From Balanoglossus misakiensis (Eukaryota; Hemichordata): a stretch of 64,000 nucleotides of DNA. This document shows, piece by piece, positions 30,152 through 39,006 of this stretch (its first letter is position 1; each line of letters opens with the position of its first letter). The notes beneath the pieces were generated by a model. It was given only the letters and a program-made list of their open reading frames with translations, did no database searches and was not told the origin of the DNA. The position numbers were made by a program, and so were the translations under genes. The DNA is taken from contig JBECUI020000027.1 in assembly GCA_040954595.2 (NCBI GenBank), forward strand, positions 372,001-436,000, written 5' to 3'.

Positions 30152-31690
30152 ATGGGCAACATAAGGGAAATGTTAACGTCATACTCTAAGGGTAGCGTAG
30201 GCAGGGCCCTACCATGGGAAGCGGCAATAACTTTGGCCAGCTCTGTAGCATCCTCTGCCAGTAAAGCTGGTTTTGAGCCTATACCGGAATGGATGAAACT
30301 GCTCTATGAATCGGAGAAGGGCAATCGCAACTATAGGCCGCGAGTCGAGGGTGAGATACCAAAAAATCTGCGTGGAACGCTATATCGCAACGGCCCAGGT
30401 CTCTTTGAACGTGGTGGGATCAGAGTCAAGCATCTGCTTGATGGTGATGGTCTGATTCAGAAACTGACCTTTTCCGATCAAGGTCCTCACTACAGGAATG
30501 CTTTTGTTCGTACCAAAAAATTTGAACAGGAGGAGAAAAGCGGCAAACGGGAATTTTCTACCTGGACCACACGAAAATCGACTAATATGTTCTCCAATCT
30601 CGGCGGTGGTATAACCGAGAGTCAGGCCGGGGTTACGGTTTATCCAGTGCATGGCAAGGTTCTGGCTCGTGACGAAATAGGCCCAAGCTATGAACTGGAC
30701 CCGGAAACTATCGAGACCATCGGCACTATCCCCGTTGGTAGAGACTTAGAGAGCGTAATGTTCAAGGCGCATATGAAATTTGACCCCAGCAACAACGAAT
30801 GCGTGCTGGCCGGAGTCAAGTTCGGCCCCAAAATGAAGATCCACGTTAGCATCTATGAGCCAAATCTCAAACTTAAGACACAATTCTCATTCGTAAGCCC
30901 AAGACAGGTCTACTTTCACGATTTCATGCTAAGCAAGAATTATGTGCTGTTCAATTTGCATCCTTGTTTTTTCTCACCATTTCCCTTTTTACTCGGGATG
31001 AAAAGCTTTATTGAAAGTCTGAAATGGGAAAAAAAACATAGCAATCTGATCGCCGTTCTGCCTCGCGATGGCGGCAAGCCGACATACTTTGAAGCACCTG
31101 GATCCTTTATGTGGCACGCTTTGAATACTTACGAGCAGGGCCATGAAATTATCGCCGATTTTGTGAGCTATGAGCAGCCTGATCACTTCATTGCGCATAA
31201 TCCCCTGCTTGGTAATATTGTCAAGGGCTATATGGGTAATGCTCAATACCCAGGAAAAATTCGGCGCTATGTGATCAATATGAACTCAGGCCGTATGAAA
31301 GAAGAGATTATTGATCATCAAGGCAGCGAATTTCCAATGATCGATCTGCGTCAGACAGCCAGCAAACATAATGTCGGATATTTTACCTATTCAGGCGATC
31401 AATCTTATTTTCATTCTGGACTGAAGCGTGTTGATTATGGCCGAAGCAAGATCGAAAAATTTGATTTTGGTTCGAAAGTGCAGGTAAGCGAACCAGTTTT
31501 TTGTCCCAAGCCAGGCGGCCAGATAGATGAAGGCTGGTTACTGGCCCAGTGCGTGGATGGTAATACCAAAACCAGCTTCTACGCTCTGTTTGAAGCCAAG
31601 AACCTAGGCAAGGGACCGCTGGCTAAGATATGGCTCGATCATCATGTCCCAATGTCGTTCCATGGCGCATGGGATAATTGGAACCCATAA
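30152..31690 (+). CDS. Carotenoid cleavage oxygenase (RPE65/CCD family)
   Basis: ATG 30152 chosen for its AAGGAG with 7-nt spacing, giving 512 aa, the usual family length. The iron-binding histidine tetrad can be placed: His207 (FKAHMKF), His256 (YFHDFM), His322 (MWHALNTYE) and His504 (SFHGAWD), plus the N-terminal NLRGTLYRNGPG and the HLLDGDGL motif of the family. Known members use non-haem Fe(II) and O2 to split a polyene double bond of carotenoids, apocarotenoids or stilbenes. No carotenoid synthesis gene is visible in the window. No signal peptide, so cytosolic or membrane-associated. It stands alone, flanked by long non-coding DNA, which fits horizontal acquisition. Confidence 0.9.
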   Translation: MGNIREMLTSYSKGSVGRALPWEAAITLASSVASSASKAGFEPIPEWMKLLYESEKGNRNYRPRVEGEIPKNLRGTLYRNGPGLFERGGIRVKHLLDGDGLIQKLTFSDQGPHYRNAFVRTKKFEQEEKSGKREFSTWTTRKSTNMFSNLGGGITESQAGVTVYPVHGKVLARDEIGPSYELDPETIETIGTIPVGRDLESVMFKAHMKFDPSNNECVLAGVKFGPKMKIHVSIYEPNLKLKTQFSFVSPRQVYFHDFMLSKNYVLFNLHPCFFSPFPFLLGMKSFIESLKWEKKHSNLIAVLPRDGGKPTYFEAPGSFMWHALNTYEQGHEIIADFVSYEQPDHFIAHNPLLGNIVKGYMGNAQYPGKIRRYVINMNSGRMKEEIIDHQGSEFPMIDLRQTASKHNVGYFTYSGDQSYFHSGLKRVDYGRSKIEKFDFGSKVQVSEPVFCPKPGGQIDEGWLLAQCVDGNTKTSFYALFEAKNLGKGPLAKIWLDHHVPMSFHGAWDNWNP

Positions 31691-31700
31691 TATTTTGCCT

Positions 31701-31737
31701 GGAGATTGGCAAGTAAAGCTAAAACTTGCCAATCTCC
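31701..31737. terminator. 14-bp perfect hairpin after the carotenoid oxygenase
   Basis: GGAGATTGGCAAGT / ACTTGCCAATCTCC around a 9-nt loop, 10 nt past the stop. No T run follows, so either a stem-only terminator or an mRNA-end stabiliser. 31738-32052 shows no gene. Confidence 0.5.
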
Positions 31738-32052
31738 TCATCCACCCTCCAGGAACAACAGAAGCACATTGCTTCCCTTCCATGTGTGACATGGATTGAT
31801 GCCTGGAGGACCAGCCTTTGCTGCTTTAAAGAGTCTGGCTAAGCTTGTCTTTTTTTTCAGTGCTGCTTGGTCTTAACTCTTATCAGATTGAATCATTAGA
31901 GGGGAAGAACCCGGCCTGAACAACAATTCAGAAAGAGCAGTCCGTTAAGATCTATTCTCCCAGCAAAAGCATGGAGTAGGGTCACTTGGAGAGTGACCTT
32001 TCCCCCGCCTCTGGAACCACTGTCAATACCAGCCCACTGCCCAAGAGAAGGA

Positions 32053-32742
32053 CTATTCTATTGCGCCATTCCTCCAAGTTCCGCTGCGGCTCTCTCCAGC
32101 AAGGTTGGGAATTGTCAGGACCATTCCCGGAAAGATAAGATGGGGATTCTCAGATTCAGGCATAGCCTCTTTATTGGCCTCATAAATACGACGCCATTCC
32201 CAGGGATTGTTATAGATAAAGTCGTATCCGGCAATGTTCCAAAGACAATCGGTGTTGCCCGCCAAGAGACGGACCACATAGAACGAGGGCTTCGTAGATT
32301 CCGAACGCACATAGACAATCACTTTCAGGGCTTCCAGGGCCGCCATGGAACTATCGCGGCTGGGAACATAGCTTTCTTCCTGAAAAAATTGATAGGCCTC
32401 TTGATAAAGTCTTTTGCCCTCGGCGTATTCTTCGGGAAAGTGAATCTCAGCCTGAACCACCGCCGCCTGGGCTAGACGTTCATTTACCATCCTCAGAGCT
32501 GAATTAGCACGATAGCGATTGAGCATCATGCTTATCCAGGCATCGGATCTTTGGACATAGAGCAGAGATTCCTCCGCCAGAGATTTAGCCTCTTCGTAGT
32601 TGCCTGCAGCAAAGGCCTCGTCGCTTTGCCGTTTAAGTTCCAGGGATTGTCGGTAATCAGCGTTATCCTGAAGGGACTGTGCCCCCAGGCTTCCCAGAGC
32701 AATCAACAGGGTAATAATACATAAGCTAAGTCGTTTTTTCAT
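32053..32742 (-). CDS. Exported LysM-domain protein
   Basis: 229 aa. Cleavable signal peptide (MKKRLSLCIITLLIALGSLGAQS). The middle is helical and repeat-like (QSDEAFAAGNYEEAKSLAEESL), TPR-like. The C-terminus is a LysM-type peptidoglycan-binding fold: YVVRLLAGNTDCLWNIAGY, WRRIYEANK, FPGMVLTIP. Its ATG overlaps the stop of the upstream lipoprotein gene by 4 nt, so the two are co-translated. Spirochaetes carry this pair type as cell-envelope proteins; probable role in envelope structure. Confidence 0.75.
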   Translation of the reverse strand: MKKRLSLCIITLLIALGSLGAQSLQDNADYRQSLELKRQSDEAFAAGNYEEAKSLAEESLLYVQRSDAWISMMLNRYRANSALRMVNERLAQAAVVQAEIHFPEEYAEGKRLYQEAYQFFQEESYVPSRDSSMAALEALKVIVYVRSESTKPSFYVVRLLAGNTDCLWNIAGYDFIYNNPWEWRRIYEANKEAMPESENPHLIFPGMVLTIPNLAGESRSGTWRNGAIE

Positions 32743-33161
32743 GATGCATCTTCCTCGCTGGCAGCCTTAATGGCATCTTCGGCCTTCATTTCCACATCGG
32801 AAATGGCTTTTTCTGCAGCTTTAATAGCGTTTTCCGCCTCGGCGCGTCTTTGTTTTGCCGTAGCGGCTGAGGTTCTAAATTCGGTAATGGATTGGGTGAA
32901 TCCTTCCAGGGCAGCCTCAAGGTCGCCCTCGCCTTCGGCAGTTACGGCTCCATTGTACGAAACAAGGGCCATGTCAAATTCAGCCTTAGCAGCCTGAGCT
33001 GCCTTGACTTCCTCGGCTTCCATTCGCGCGGCATCTGCCTCTTCCCGACGTTCTGCCACTGATCCTGTATCCATCTCAGGGGGGGCCTGGGGGGCAGACG
33101 CACAGGAAATCATTAAAGCGCTAATGCCTAGCCATAATATTATTGATTTGTAGTTTTTCAT
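32739..33161 (-). CDS. Coiled-coil lipoprotein
   Basis: 140 aa, SD AGGGAAGG. Lipobox LMISC, then a charged Ala/Glu-rich helix (EEADAARMEAEEVKAAQAAK) with a TPR-like patch (ALVSYNGAVTAEGEGDLEAA) and a C-terminal coiled coil. First gene of a two-gene operon with the LysM protein. Probably lies between outer membrane and peptidoglycan. Confidence 0.75.
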   Translation of the reverse strand: MKNYKSIILWLGISALMISCASAPQAPPEMDTGSVAERREEADAARMEAEEVKAAQAAKAEFDMALVSYNGAVTAEGEGDLEAALEGFTQSITEFRTSAATAKQRRAEAENAIKAAEKAISDVEMKAEDAIKAASEEDAS

Positions 33162-33271
33162 AACCTTCCCTATATCAAGAAATTCGTAAGCTATTATAAC
33201 TTGATTTATAAAAAATATAACCTGATTTATAAAAAATACCAGCTATTGAAAAAAAATTTCTTGGACCCTTG

Positions 33272-34498
33272 TTAAAAATAAGGAGAAGAACAGAGTGCTT
33301 TCCGGGTGCTCTGGGAATCCCAACTCTCCAGTACGGCCTTTTGAGCTGTCTTGGCCAGGGCCTTGGGCATGCCTTGAGGGGCCGCTCCGGTCAAGGCTGC
33401 AAGTCGGCCATTTCTAAATCGCGGTCGCCAGAGTATGTTCGCCATTTCCCAGGTATCAAAGGGTCCCAAATCTGGTCCCTCTGGAGTCTTTACTTCACCG
33501 GAAGCAAACCAGTAGCCCCCAAAAACTTCACATTTAAGCCGGAAGGGAGGAAACTCGTTTTTCTCAGGCCGACCCAGAATGGCCCGAGCCGCAAGACGGC
33601 CTTGATGTTCGGCAGCATGCCACAGCCCGGTGAGCTTGCCTCCCGGATGCTCCGCCGCATCCCCGGCAGCGTAGATATGAGGTTCAGAGCTGCGTAGGAA
33701 TTTGTCTACCCGTATGCCGTGGCCACAATCGATACCAGCCTTTTCGGCAAGTTCAATTTCAGGCTGAATCCCCAGGCATAAGACAACGTGATCGGCGTTT
33801 ATGCTCTCACCATTGCTTGTTTTCAGGATAATCTGCTTCCCCTTTTTCTCAGCATTGAGAAGTTTGGTCCCTAGCTGCAACAAGAACACATTTTTCCCCA
33901 GAACAGCTTGAAGACTGGCAGAGCATACTTCATCAAGGACATTCCCCAGAAGGTTCTTATCTTCTCCAATGAGCAACACATCTTTACCCATAGAGACCAG
34001 CTGATCGGTCACTTCCACTCCCAGCACACCCACCCCAGCCACGGCTATTCTTTGAACTTTTTGGGCCACCTTGCGGAGAGCCAGACCATCGGTCAGGTTT
34101 CGAACTACTGACCACTTTTCGGGGATAGTCGGAAAAAGTGTTACCGGTCTGGCTCCAGGAGCCAGGATCAAATCTTCATAAATAAAATCCTCTCTTCCCT
34201 CTGGTCCCTCCAAGGTAATCATGCGTTTCTGCGGATTTAAGTCCACTGCCCGAAAGCCCATGAGAAGTTCCACACCCATTTGAGTGTACCAGTTCGGATT
34301 TTTGACGGCAAAATCCTCAAGACCATATCCAGAAGAAATTCTTTTGCTTATTTTTGTTCTTTTGTATGGGTAAACTTTTTCTGTATCTACCAAAAGTATT
34401 GAAAATCCGGGGTCTGCCTCTTTAAAGGTCTCTACAGCCGTTAATCCGGCGTTTCCAGCTCCAATAACAATAACGCTATAGTTTCTTGGGGACCTCAC
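33272..34498 (-). CDS. FAD/NAD(P)H-dependent oxidoreductase (rubredoxin/nitrite-reductase-like)
   Basis: 408 aa from GTG 34498, preceded by AAGGAG. FAD-binding GAGNAG near residue 13, a second Rossmann motif GVGVLGVEV around 150-160 for NAD(P)H, and the C-terminal FAD motif YAAGDAAEH. This is the class I pyridine-nucleotide-disulphide fold without a visible redox CxxxxC, as in NADH:rubredoxin reductases and the NirB N-terminal domain. The C-terminal ~90 residues contain WHAAEHQGRLAARAILG. In anaerobes such enzymes feed rubredoxin or scavenge oxygen; the partner here is unknown. Single gene. Confidence 0.8.
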   Translation of the reverse strand: MRSPRNYSVIVIGAGNAGLTAVETFKEADPGFSILLVDTEKVYPYKRTKISKRISSGYGLEDFAVKNPNWYTQMGVELLMGFRAVDLNPQKRMITLEGPEGREDFIYEDLILAPGARPVTLFPTIPEKWSVVRNLTDGLALRKVAQKVQRIAVAGVGVLGVEVTDQLVSMGKDVLLIGEDKNLLGNVLDEVCSASLQAVLGKNVFLLQLGTKLLNAEKKGKQIILKTSNGESINADHVVLCLGIQPEIELAEKAGIDCGHGIRVDKFLRSSEPHIYAAGDAAEHPGGKLTGLWHAAEHQGRLAARAILGRPEKNEFPPFRLKCEVFGGYWFASGEVKTPEGPDLGPFDTWEMANILWRPRFRNGRLAALTGAAPQGMPKALAKTAQKAVLESWDSQSTRKALCSSPYF

Positions 34499-34581
34499 AA
34501 AGGCACTCCTTGCTCAAATAATAACATAGTTTCGCATAAGTTTGGAGCACATGAGGAAATTTAAAATAAGGTCCAAAATAT

Positions 34582-35511
34582 TTAAGACGAACCATAGAAT
34601 CCAGGAATTTTTTTTTCTCCTCGAAGCACACCAATAAGCTCCACCTTGGAGCGGACCGTGAGTTTCTTATACACATTGGCTACGTGATTCCGCACCGTAT
34701 GGGGACTGATATCCAACTCGTCAGCTATTTCGCCGTAAGTGAGGCCTTTGGCTAGATCTCTGGCAACTTCCCATTCCCGCTCTGTTAAGGGAAGGTTGGA
34801 AGGAAGGTTCCGGGCATCAGAAGAAAGGAGATGCGGGATAGCAAGGTCTTTCATGTAAAAAACAATTCCTGTTAAGGAAATCCAGAAATAATAGATGGTA
34901 AGGTAAAGGAACCGGAGGTTGGGGGTAATGATCACAGAAGTTCCTATTTCTGTCATGACTTTGCCTGCCAGTATAAGGGGAAGAAAAATAGCAGAAAGAA
35001 GCGCTAGGATAATAATGGTTACTCGGGAAGTAATCTTGTTGATTTTTTTGATGCTACGGACGGCATCGGTAAGAATAAAGATCATGGCAAATAAGAAGAT
35101 CAAAGCGGCAATTATGGCCATGTAAAGAAGAAAAGAAGTAAGAAGATAGGCCGTTCCCACAGCAAAATAGATGGTACAGGCCGTGATCACTGCCGTTAAA
35201 CGAAGTGGAGTCCAGGATCGTCCCAGAATGTGATTAATCGTGGCGGGAATGTAATAAATGAGGAAGGCATAGCCCAGAGACTCTGCCATACCAAGACCAA
35301 TTATTGTAGCCGGATTGTTGCCGATAAAACCTTCAAAATAGAAGCGTAGACCAGCCAGAAAAAACAAGATGTTCAAGTAGCCCACAAAAAGTAGAGTATG
35401 GAAGCGTCCTCTGCTTTTTTTTCTCATCCAATAAAGCAAGCTCAAGGTAAATACAGAAAAAGCAAGTCCCACAGAAAAGATGTAAAGAAATAAAAAAATG
35501 TAATCCAGCAT
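34582..35511 (-). CDS. Membrane-bound LuxR-family transcription regulator
   Basis: Start ATG 35511 (GGAG 5 nt upstream); a TTG at 35538 would add nine residues. About 309 aa: seven or so hydrophobic segments over the first ~230 residues, then a soluble LuxR/GerE helix-turn-helix: LTEREWEVARDLAKGLTYGE and SPHTVRNHVANVYKKL. The membrane part likely senses a signal and the C-terminal domain binds DNA. Targets unknown; the divergent or adjacent genes are possible ones. Confidence 0.85.
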   Translation of the reverse strand: MLDYIFLFLYIFSVGLAFSVFTLSLLYWMRKKSRGRFHTLLFVGYLNILFFLAGLRFYFEGFIGNNPATIIGLGMAESLGYAFLIYYIPATINHILGRSWTPLRLTAVITACTIYFAVGTAYLLTSFLLYMAIIAALIFLFAMIFILTDAVRSIKKINKITSRVTIIILALLSAIFLPLILAGKVMTEIGTSVIITPNLRFLYLTIYYFWISLTGIVFYMKDLAIPHLLSSDARNLPSNLPLTEREWEVARDLAKGLTYGEIADELDISPHTVRNHVANVYKKLTVRSKVELIGVLRGEKKIPGFYGSS

Positions 35512-35641
35512 CATATCTCCATGACTATGGTAGCCCAATAACTCAAGGGAATGTCGTTAGACTTTCCTAAATAGGAAAAACCACAACAGATCATGCCGAA
35601 AAATGGAAGCCACAGTTCTTTGAACTCAATTCCTTGTTGTC

Positions 35642-36850
35642 TTATGGAACCAAAACAGGACGAAAGCCAAAAGATCCATCTCTCTCCGAGGGGGAGGCCT
35701 CATAGCGGTGAGTAGATTGGAAATAAGGGCTATAGAGCTCACCATCGCGGTACAGGTAGGCACCTCCTCTTAATACACGATTTTCGCCCATTTCGGGCCC
35801 TGTGGGATCCACAAGCTCAGTATCCCCTTCCACATAAGGGCCGCCCCAGTCCAAACACCATTCCCACATATTTCCGCTCATATCGTAGAGCCCAAGTTCA
35901 TTGGGTTCCTTTTGTCCCACTGCTCTTGCTTCTTTTTGGTCTATATGATACCACGCTACGTCGTCAAGGTTATTACTACCGGAAAAAGTGTAGCCTTGAC
36001 TTAAGCTCCCTCCCCGGGCAGCGTATTCCCATTCTGCCTCCGTGGGCAAACGACCTCCTAACCACTGAGAATAGGCCTGCGCTCCAAACCAGGAGACTCC
36101 TCCTACGGGGAAGTGGTATTGGGAGGGACTGCTAGTGAAGACACTGCCATCATGAGAAATACTGGAATTACCTAAATTTATATAAGCAACTCCTTCAAAA
36201 GTTCCGTTAGGAGACACCCCTATTTCATTTAAAAAATCTGTGTACTTTTTGTTGTCGACTTCATATTTGCTTATGTAAAAGCCGCTCAGGTTAACCGAGC
36301 GAACCGGTCTTGATTGAAGAGAGTCGTAATCCCGATTATCGTTTGCGCGCACACTTCCCATTAAGAAGCTGCCCCCATCAACCCATTCAAAAACTTCCCC
36401 AAGCCTAGAGGTGTTTAACAGGGTCATAGTATAAGTCTTCGTTTCCAAGCCATCTTCGGAACTTATAAGTAGGATAAAAATACCTCTATGACTAGGAAGG
36501 GCAGTTCCTGCACTAAGAGCAGAAACGTAGCCGGGAGCCGTATGTATTTCTTCTAACAATGCCTCATTGGGGAGTTCAATTCCAAAATCCAGTATAAGGT
36601 TTAGGTTTGTGCCGAATAGGGTGGCAGAATGATTTTGACCGTCGATAATAAGTTTGCTGAGGGTCAACCCGTCCTCCGAGTACTCCACCTGGACTCGCCT
36701 GCCATCAATAATAATGGTAAACTTCTGTAACCAGAACTTCTTGTCTTCGTCGATTACCTCCGTAACCTCTTTTCCTGAAGAGGCCATGGAACAAGCACCG
36801 AGAAAAACAAGAGAAGCCAGAAAAGTACAGAATTTTAAGAAAATATCCAT
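35642..36850 (-). CDS. SUMF1/FGE-domain lipoprotein
   Basis: 402 aa, ATG preceded by AAGGAATTGT. Lipobox FLGAC (Cys20). Residues about 45-150 form a beta-sandwich-like domain ending SSEDGLETKTYTMTLLN, the same motif as the cassette proteins (AEDGLTTQTYTLLITG). From about 155 it is a formylglycine-generating-enzyme-like domain: WVDGGSFLMGS, YEVDNKKYTDFLN, PVGGVSWFGAQAYSQWLGG, RLPTEAEWEYAARGG, DMSGNMWEWCLDW, RVLRGGAYL, GFRPVLVP. The FGE-type catalytic Cys pair is not evident, so a binding role (C-type-lectin-like) is as likely as an enzyme. Confidence 0.85.
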   Translation of the reverse strand: MDIFLKFCTFLASLVFLGACSMASSGKEVTEVIDEDKKFWLQKFTIIIDGRRVQVEYSEDGLTLSKLIIDGQNHSATLFGTNLNLILDFGIELPNEALLEEIHTAPGYVSALSAGTALPSHRGIFILLISSEDGLETKTYTMTLLNTSRLGEVFEWVDGGSFLMGSVRANDNRDYDSLQSRPVRSVNLSGFYISKYEVDNKKYTDFLNEIGVSPNGTFEGVAYINLGNSSISHDGSVFTSSPSQYHFPVGGVSWFGAQAYSQWLGGRLPTEAEWEYAARGGSLSQGYTFSGSNNLDDVAWYHIDQKEARAVGQKEPNELGLYDMSGNMWEWCLDWGGPYVEGDTELVDPTGPEMGENRVLRGGAYLYRDGELYSPYFQSTHRYEASPSERDGSFGFRPVLVP

Positions 36851-37070
36851 ACAATTCCTTAACCAATAGTAAACTCTGTATATTACCTAGAGTATCGCAG
36901 TTTAGAGAGTTGTTCAAGTCCATATGGCAACTTCAAAAGAAATATAGTTATTCTTATTTTGGGGTGTTATCGCTGCATAGACCAGGGTTTCCCTACTTTA
37001 CGGCTAAGCTGGAAAACATGCCCAAACTATGCTTGAAATATTCCCTCTCCTTGATTCACTATGGAGGGGT

Positions 37071-38678
37071 ATGAAACTTTTTTTGCCCTTCTTTATGTTT
37101 TTTGTTTCCGTCCTGGGTTGGGCAGCTTCAAAACCAGCAATTTTCAGCTATCAATACCAGGATTACAGCCGCCATCACCGGTTGGAAGAACAAGATCGTC
37201 TGCATGGAAGAAAGTTTACCTTTCAGCCCGGCTTGGAAATCATTGCGGATTTGGATGGAGCTGAGGTTCGACTTTTCGAAGCTTATGTAGGTGTAACTCC
37301 CTGGGAGGCCGACAACCTGTCCAACCAGACTTATAGGGTAAGTCTGGAAAAACCAGGTTACGATGGTGTGGAATTCTGGGTCTCCCTGAGTCAGGATTCC
37401 AGAACCGTTGTCTTGGTAACTCTAGAAGAACCACGAGCAAGCCTGGAAATTGTGGGGCTACCTCCTAAGGCCTTTGTGACCATTGACTGGCAGCCCTACC
37501 AGGGAGGAACGGTGGAACTGGAGGCAGGATCTCATATGCTGCAGATTAAAGCCTTTGGTTATGAGTCTTTTAAAGAAATCATAAACATAGGCCGAGGAGA
37601 GTATTACCTATGGAACTACACAGGGCTGCCCGTTCCCTTTTTGCTTAAAGATTTACGAATCAGCCCCCAGATCAGACAGTCTGGGGACCTTAGGGGAAAC
37701 CGAATTAGTTTTTCTGCCACCGCTCCGGGCTCCACTGTCCTAAAAATTTTCAACCCCCAGGATCAGCTTATCTACGAAGAACTCTATGGTATACAGGATC
37801 CGCAGAAGGTCATTGTCTGGAAAGAAGACCCCGAGAGGGCTTGGGAAGAGGGAATTTACAGTTTACAATTGGAGGCCAGGGGAGAAGATGGCAACCTCTC
37901 GACTCTGGAAACCTCCTTCCAACTGGATAACCGATTCCACCGCGCTCCCCGAACACTTGCCTCAGGGCTTTCGGGTATGCTCTACAGTCCTATGACCGAC
38001 ATGCTGCCTTCTGGACTTTACCAGTTTGGCAGCGGTGTTGGGGTGGAATTTTCTCCTGAGAATGAAGAAACGACAATTCCTGTCTGGATAAGTGGACGGT
38101 GGTCCTTTCTGCCCCGCTGGGAATGGGGGGGGCTGCTGGGTCTTAGCGCCCGGGTTCCCCTGGAAAGCACGGACTTCAATTTGAGATTCTATACTGCCTG
38201 GAGAGCCATTTCCAAAGGAATTCTCCAAGCCAATCTCAGCTTATCCTTTGCCTACAGCAGCCCCAACTTTTCTCAGATTTCCTTGAAGGGTTTTTCCCCT
38301 CAGATCCCCGGGATAACGGCGGCCATGCCCTGGCAGCTGAAGTTTCAGGGATGGGGGCTGCTCCTGGCTCCACAGCTCACCTTAACCTTTCTGGCAGGAG
38401 AAGGGAACCTTTGGCGCTTTGCTCCTCCCGCCCGCATGGCTGGGTTATTGGGTTTTGGGATATACCAGGAAGGCCGCCGTCACTTTTGGGGTATTTCGGG
38501 GACATTAAGAAGCCCAACCTTAGCAGCTGGGCCCCTGGACTGGGGATTTTGGGTGGGAGCTGAAGGAAAATGGATACTCCCAGGAGATGTGACCTATATC
38601 CAGGTTATGCTGGGAGTTCAGACATTTCCAAAACCAATGAACATCTTTGCCGCCCTAGAATTAGGACTGACAGGCTAG
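37071..38678 (+). CDS. PEGA-domain outer-membrane-type protein
   Basis: ATG 37071 with GGAGG 4 nt upstream; a further start at 37029 lacks an SD. About 535 aa. Signal peptide MKLFLPFFMFFVSVLGWAAS. Two PEGA-like repeats near residues 45-180 (YVGVTPWEADNLSNQTYRV, IDWQPYQGGTVELEAGSHML). A beta-sandwich region follows, then from about residue 300 amphipathic strands ending in a beta-barrel-like region (WISGRWSFLP..., LGVQTFPKPMNIFAALELGL). Probably an outer-membrane protein of unknown function. Confidence 0.7.
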   Translation: MKLFLPFFMFFVSVLGWAASKPAIFSYQYQDYSRHHRLEEQDRLHGRKFTFQPGLEIIADLDGAEVRLFEAYVGVTPWEADNLSNQTYRVSLEKPGYDGVEFWVSLSQDSRTVVLVTLEEPRASLEIVGLPPKAFVTIDWQPYQGGTVELEAGSHMLQIKAFGYESFKEIINIGRGEYYLWNYTGLPVPFLLKDLRISPQIRQSGDLRGNRISFSATAPGSTVLKIFNPQDQLIYEELYGIQDPQKVIVWKEDPERAWEEGIYSLQLEARGEDGNLSTLETSFQLDNRFHRAPRTLASGLSGMLYSPMTDMLPSGLYQFGSGVGVEFSPENEETTIPVWISGRWSFLPRWEWGGLLGLSARVPLESTDFNLRFYTAWRAISKGILQANLSLSFAYSSPNFSQISLKGFSPQIPGITAAMPWQLKFQGWGLLLAPQLTLTFLAGEGNLWRFAPPARMAGLLGFGIYQEGRRHFWGISGTLRSPTLAAGPLDWGFWVGAEGKWILPGDVTYIQVMLGVQTFPKPMNIFAALELGLTG

Positions 38679-38679
38679 A

Positions 38680-39006
38680 TCAATTTCTATAAGAGACAAC
38701 AAGGAATCCCAGGGCCAGAATCAGCAGCAGCGTGAGTATCCAAAAACTTCTGACAGACCAATTCAGGCCAGGAAAAGCCTGTCGTCCTCTCTTAGCAGAT
38801 CTTCTACCTTCAGACAGCCCTTTTCTCCCCAGCTTCTTGGGGTAACTACAGGAAGGACATCCCTGCACAAACGTTTCAGAACTGCCCTCATGACCGCAGC
38901 GAGGACAGCAAACGGATAGAAAAAGTCCTCCGCAAACAGAGCAAATTTTGCTGCCAGGTTTGACCCGAATGCCGCAGTCTTGACAATAGAAGCCTCCCGC
39001 CAGCAT
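38680..39006 (-). CDS. Double zinc-ribbon protein with C-terminal membrane anchor
   Basis: 108 aa. Four CxxC pairs (Cys8/11, 22/25, 34/37, 50/53) make two zinc ribbons; a basic linker and one transmembrane helix (SFWILTLLLILALGFLVVSY) follow. Start codon overlaps the stop of the SpoIIE gene (TAATG), so it is the last gene of that operon. Role unknown. Confidence 0.75.
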   Translation of the reverse strand: MLAGGFYCQDCGIRVKPGSKICSVCGGLFLSVCCPRCGHEGSSETFVQGCPSCSYPKKLGRKGLSEGRRSAKRGRQAFPGLNWSVRSFWILTLLLILALGFLVVSYRN

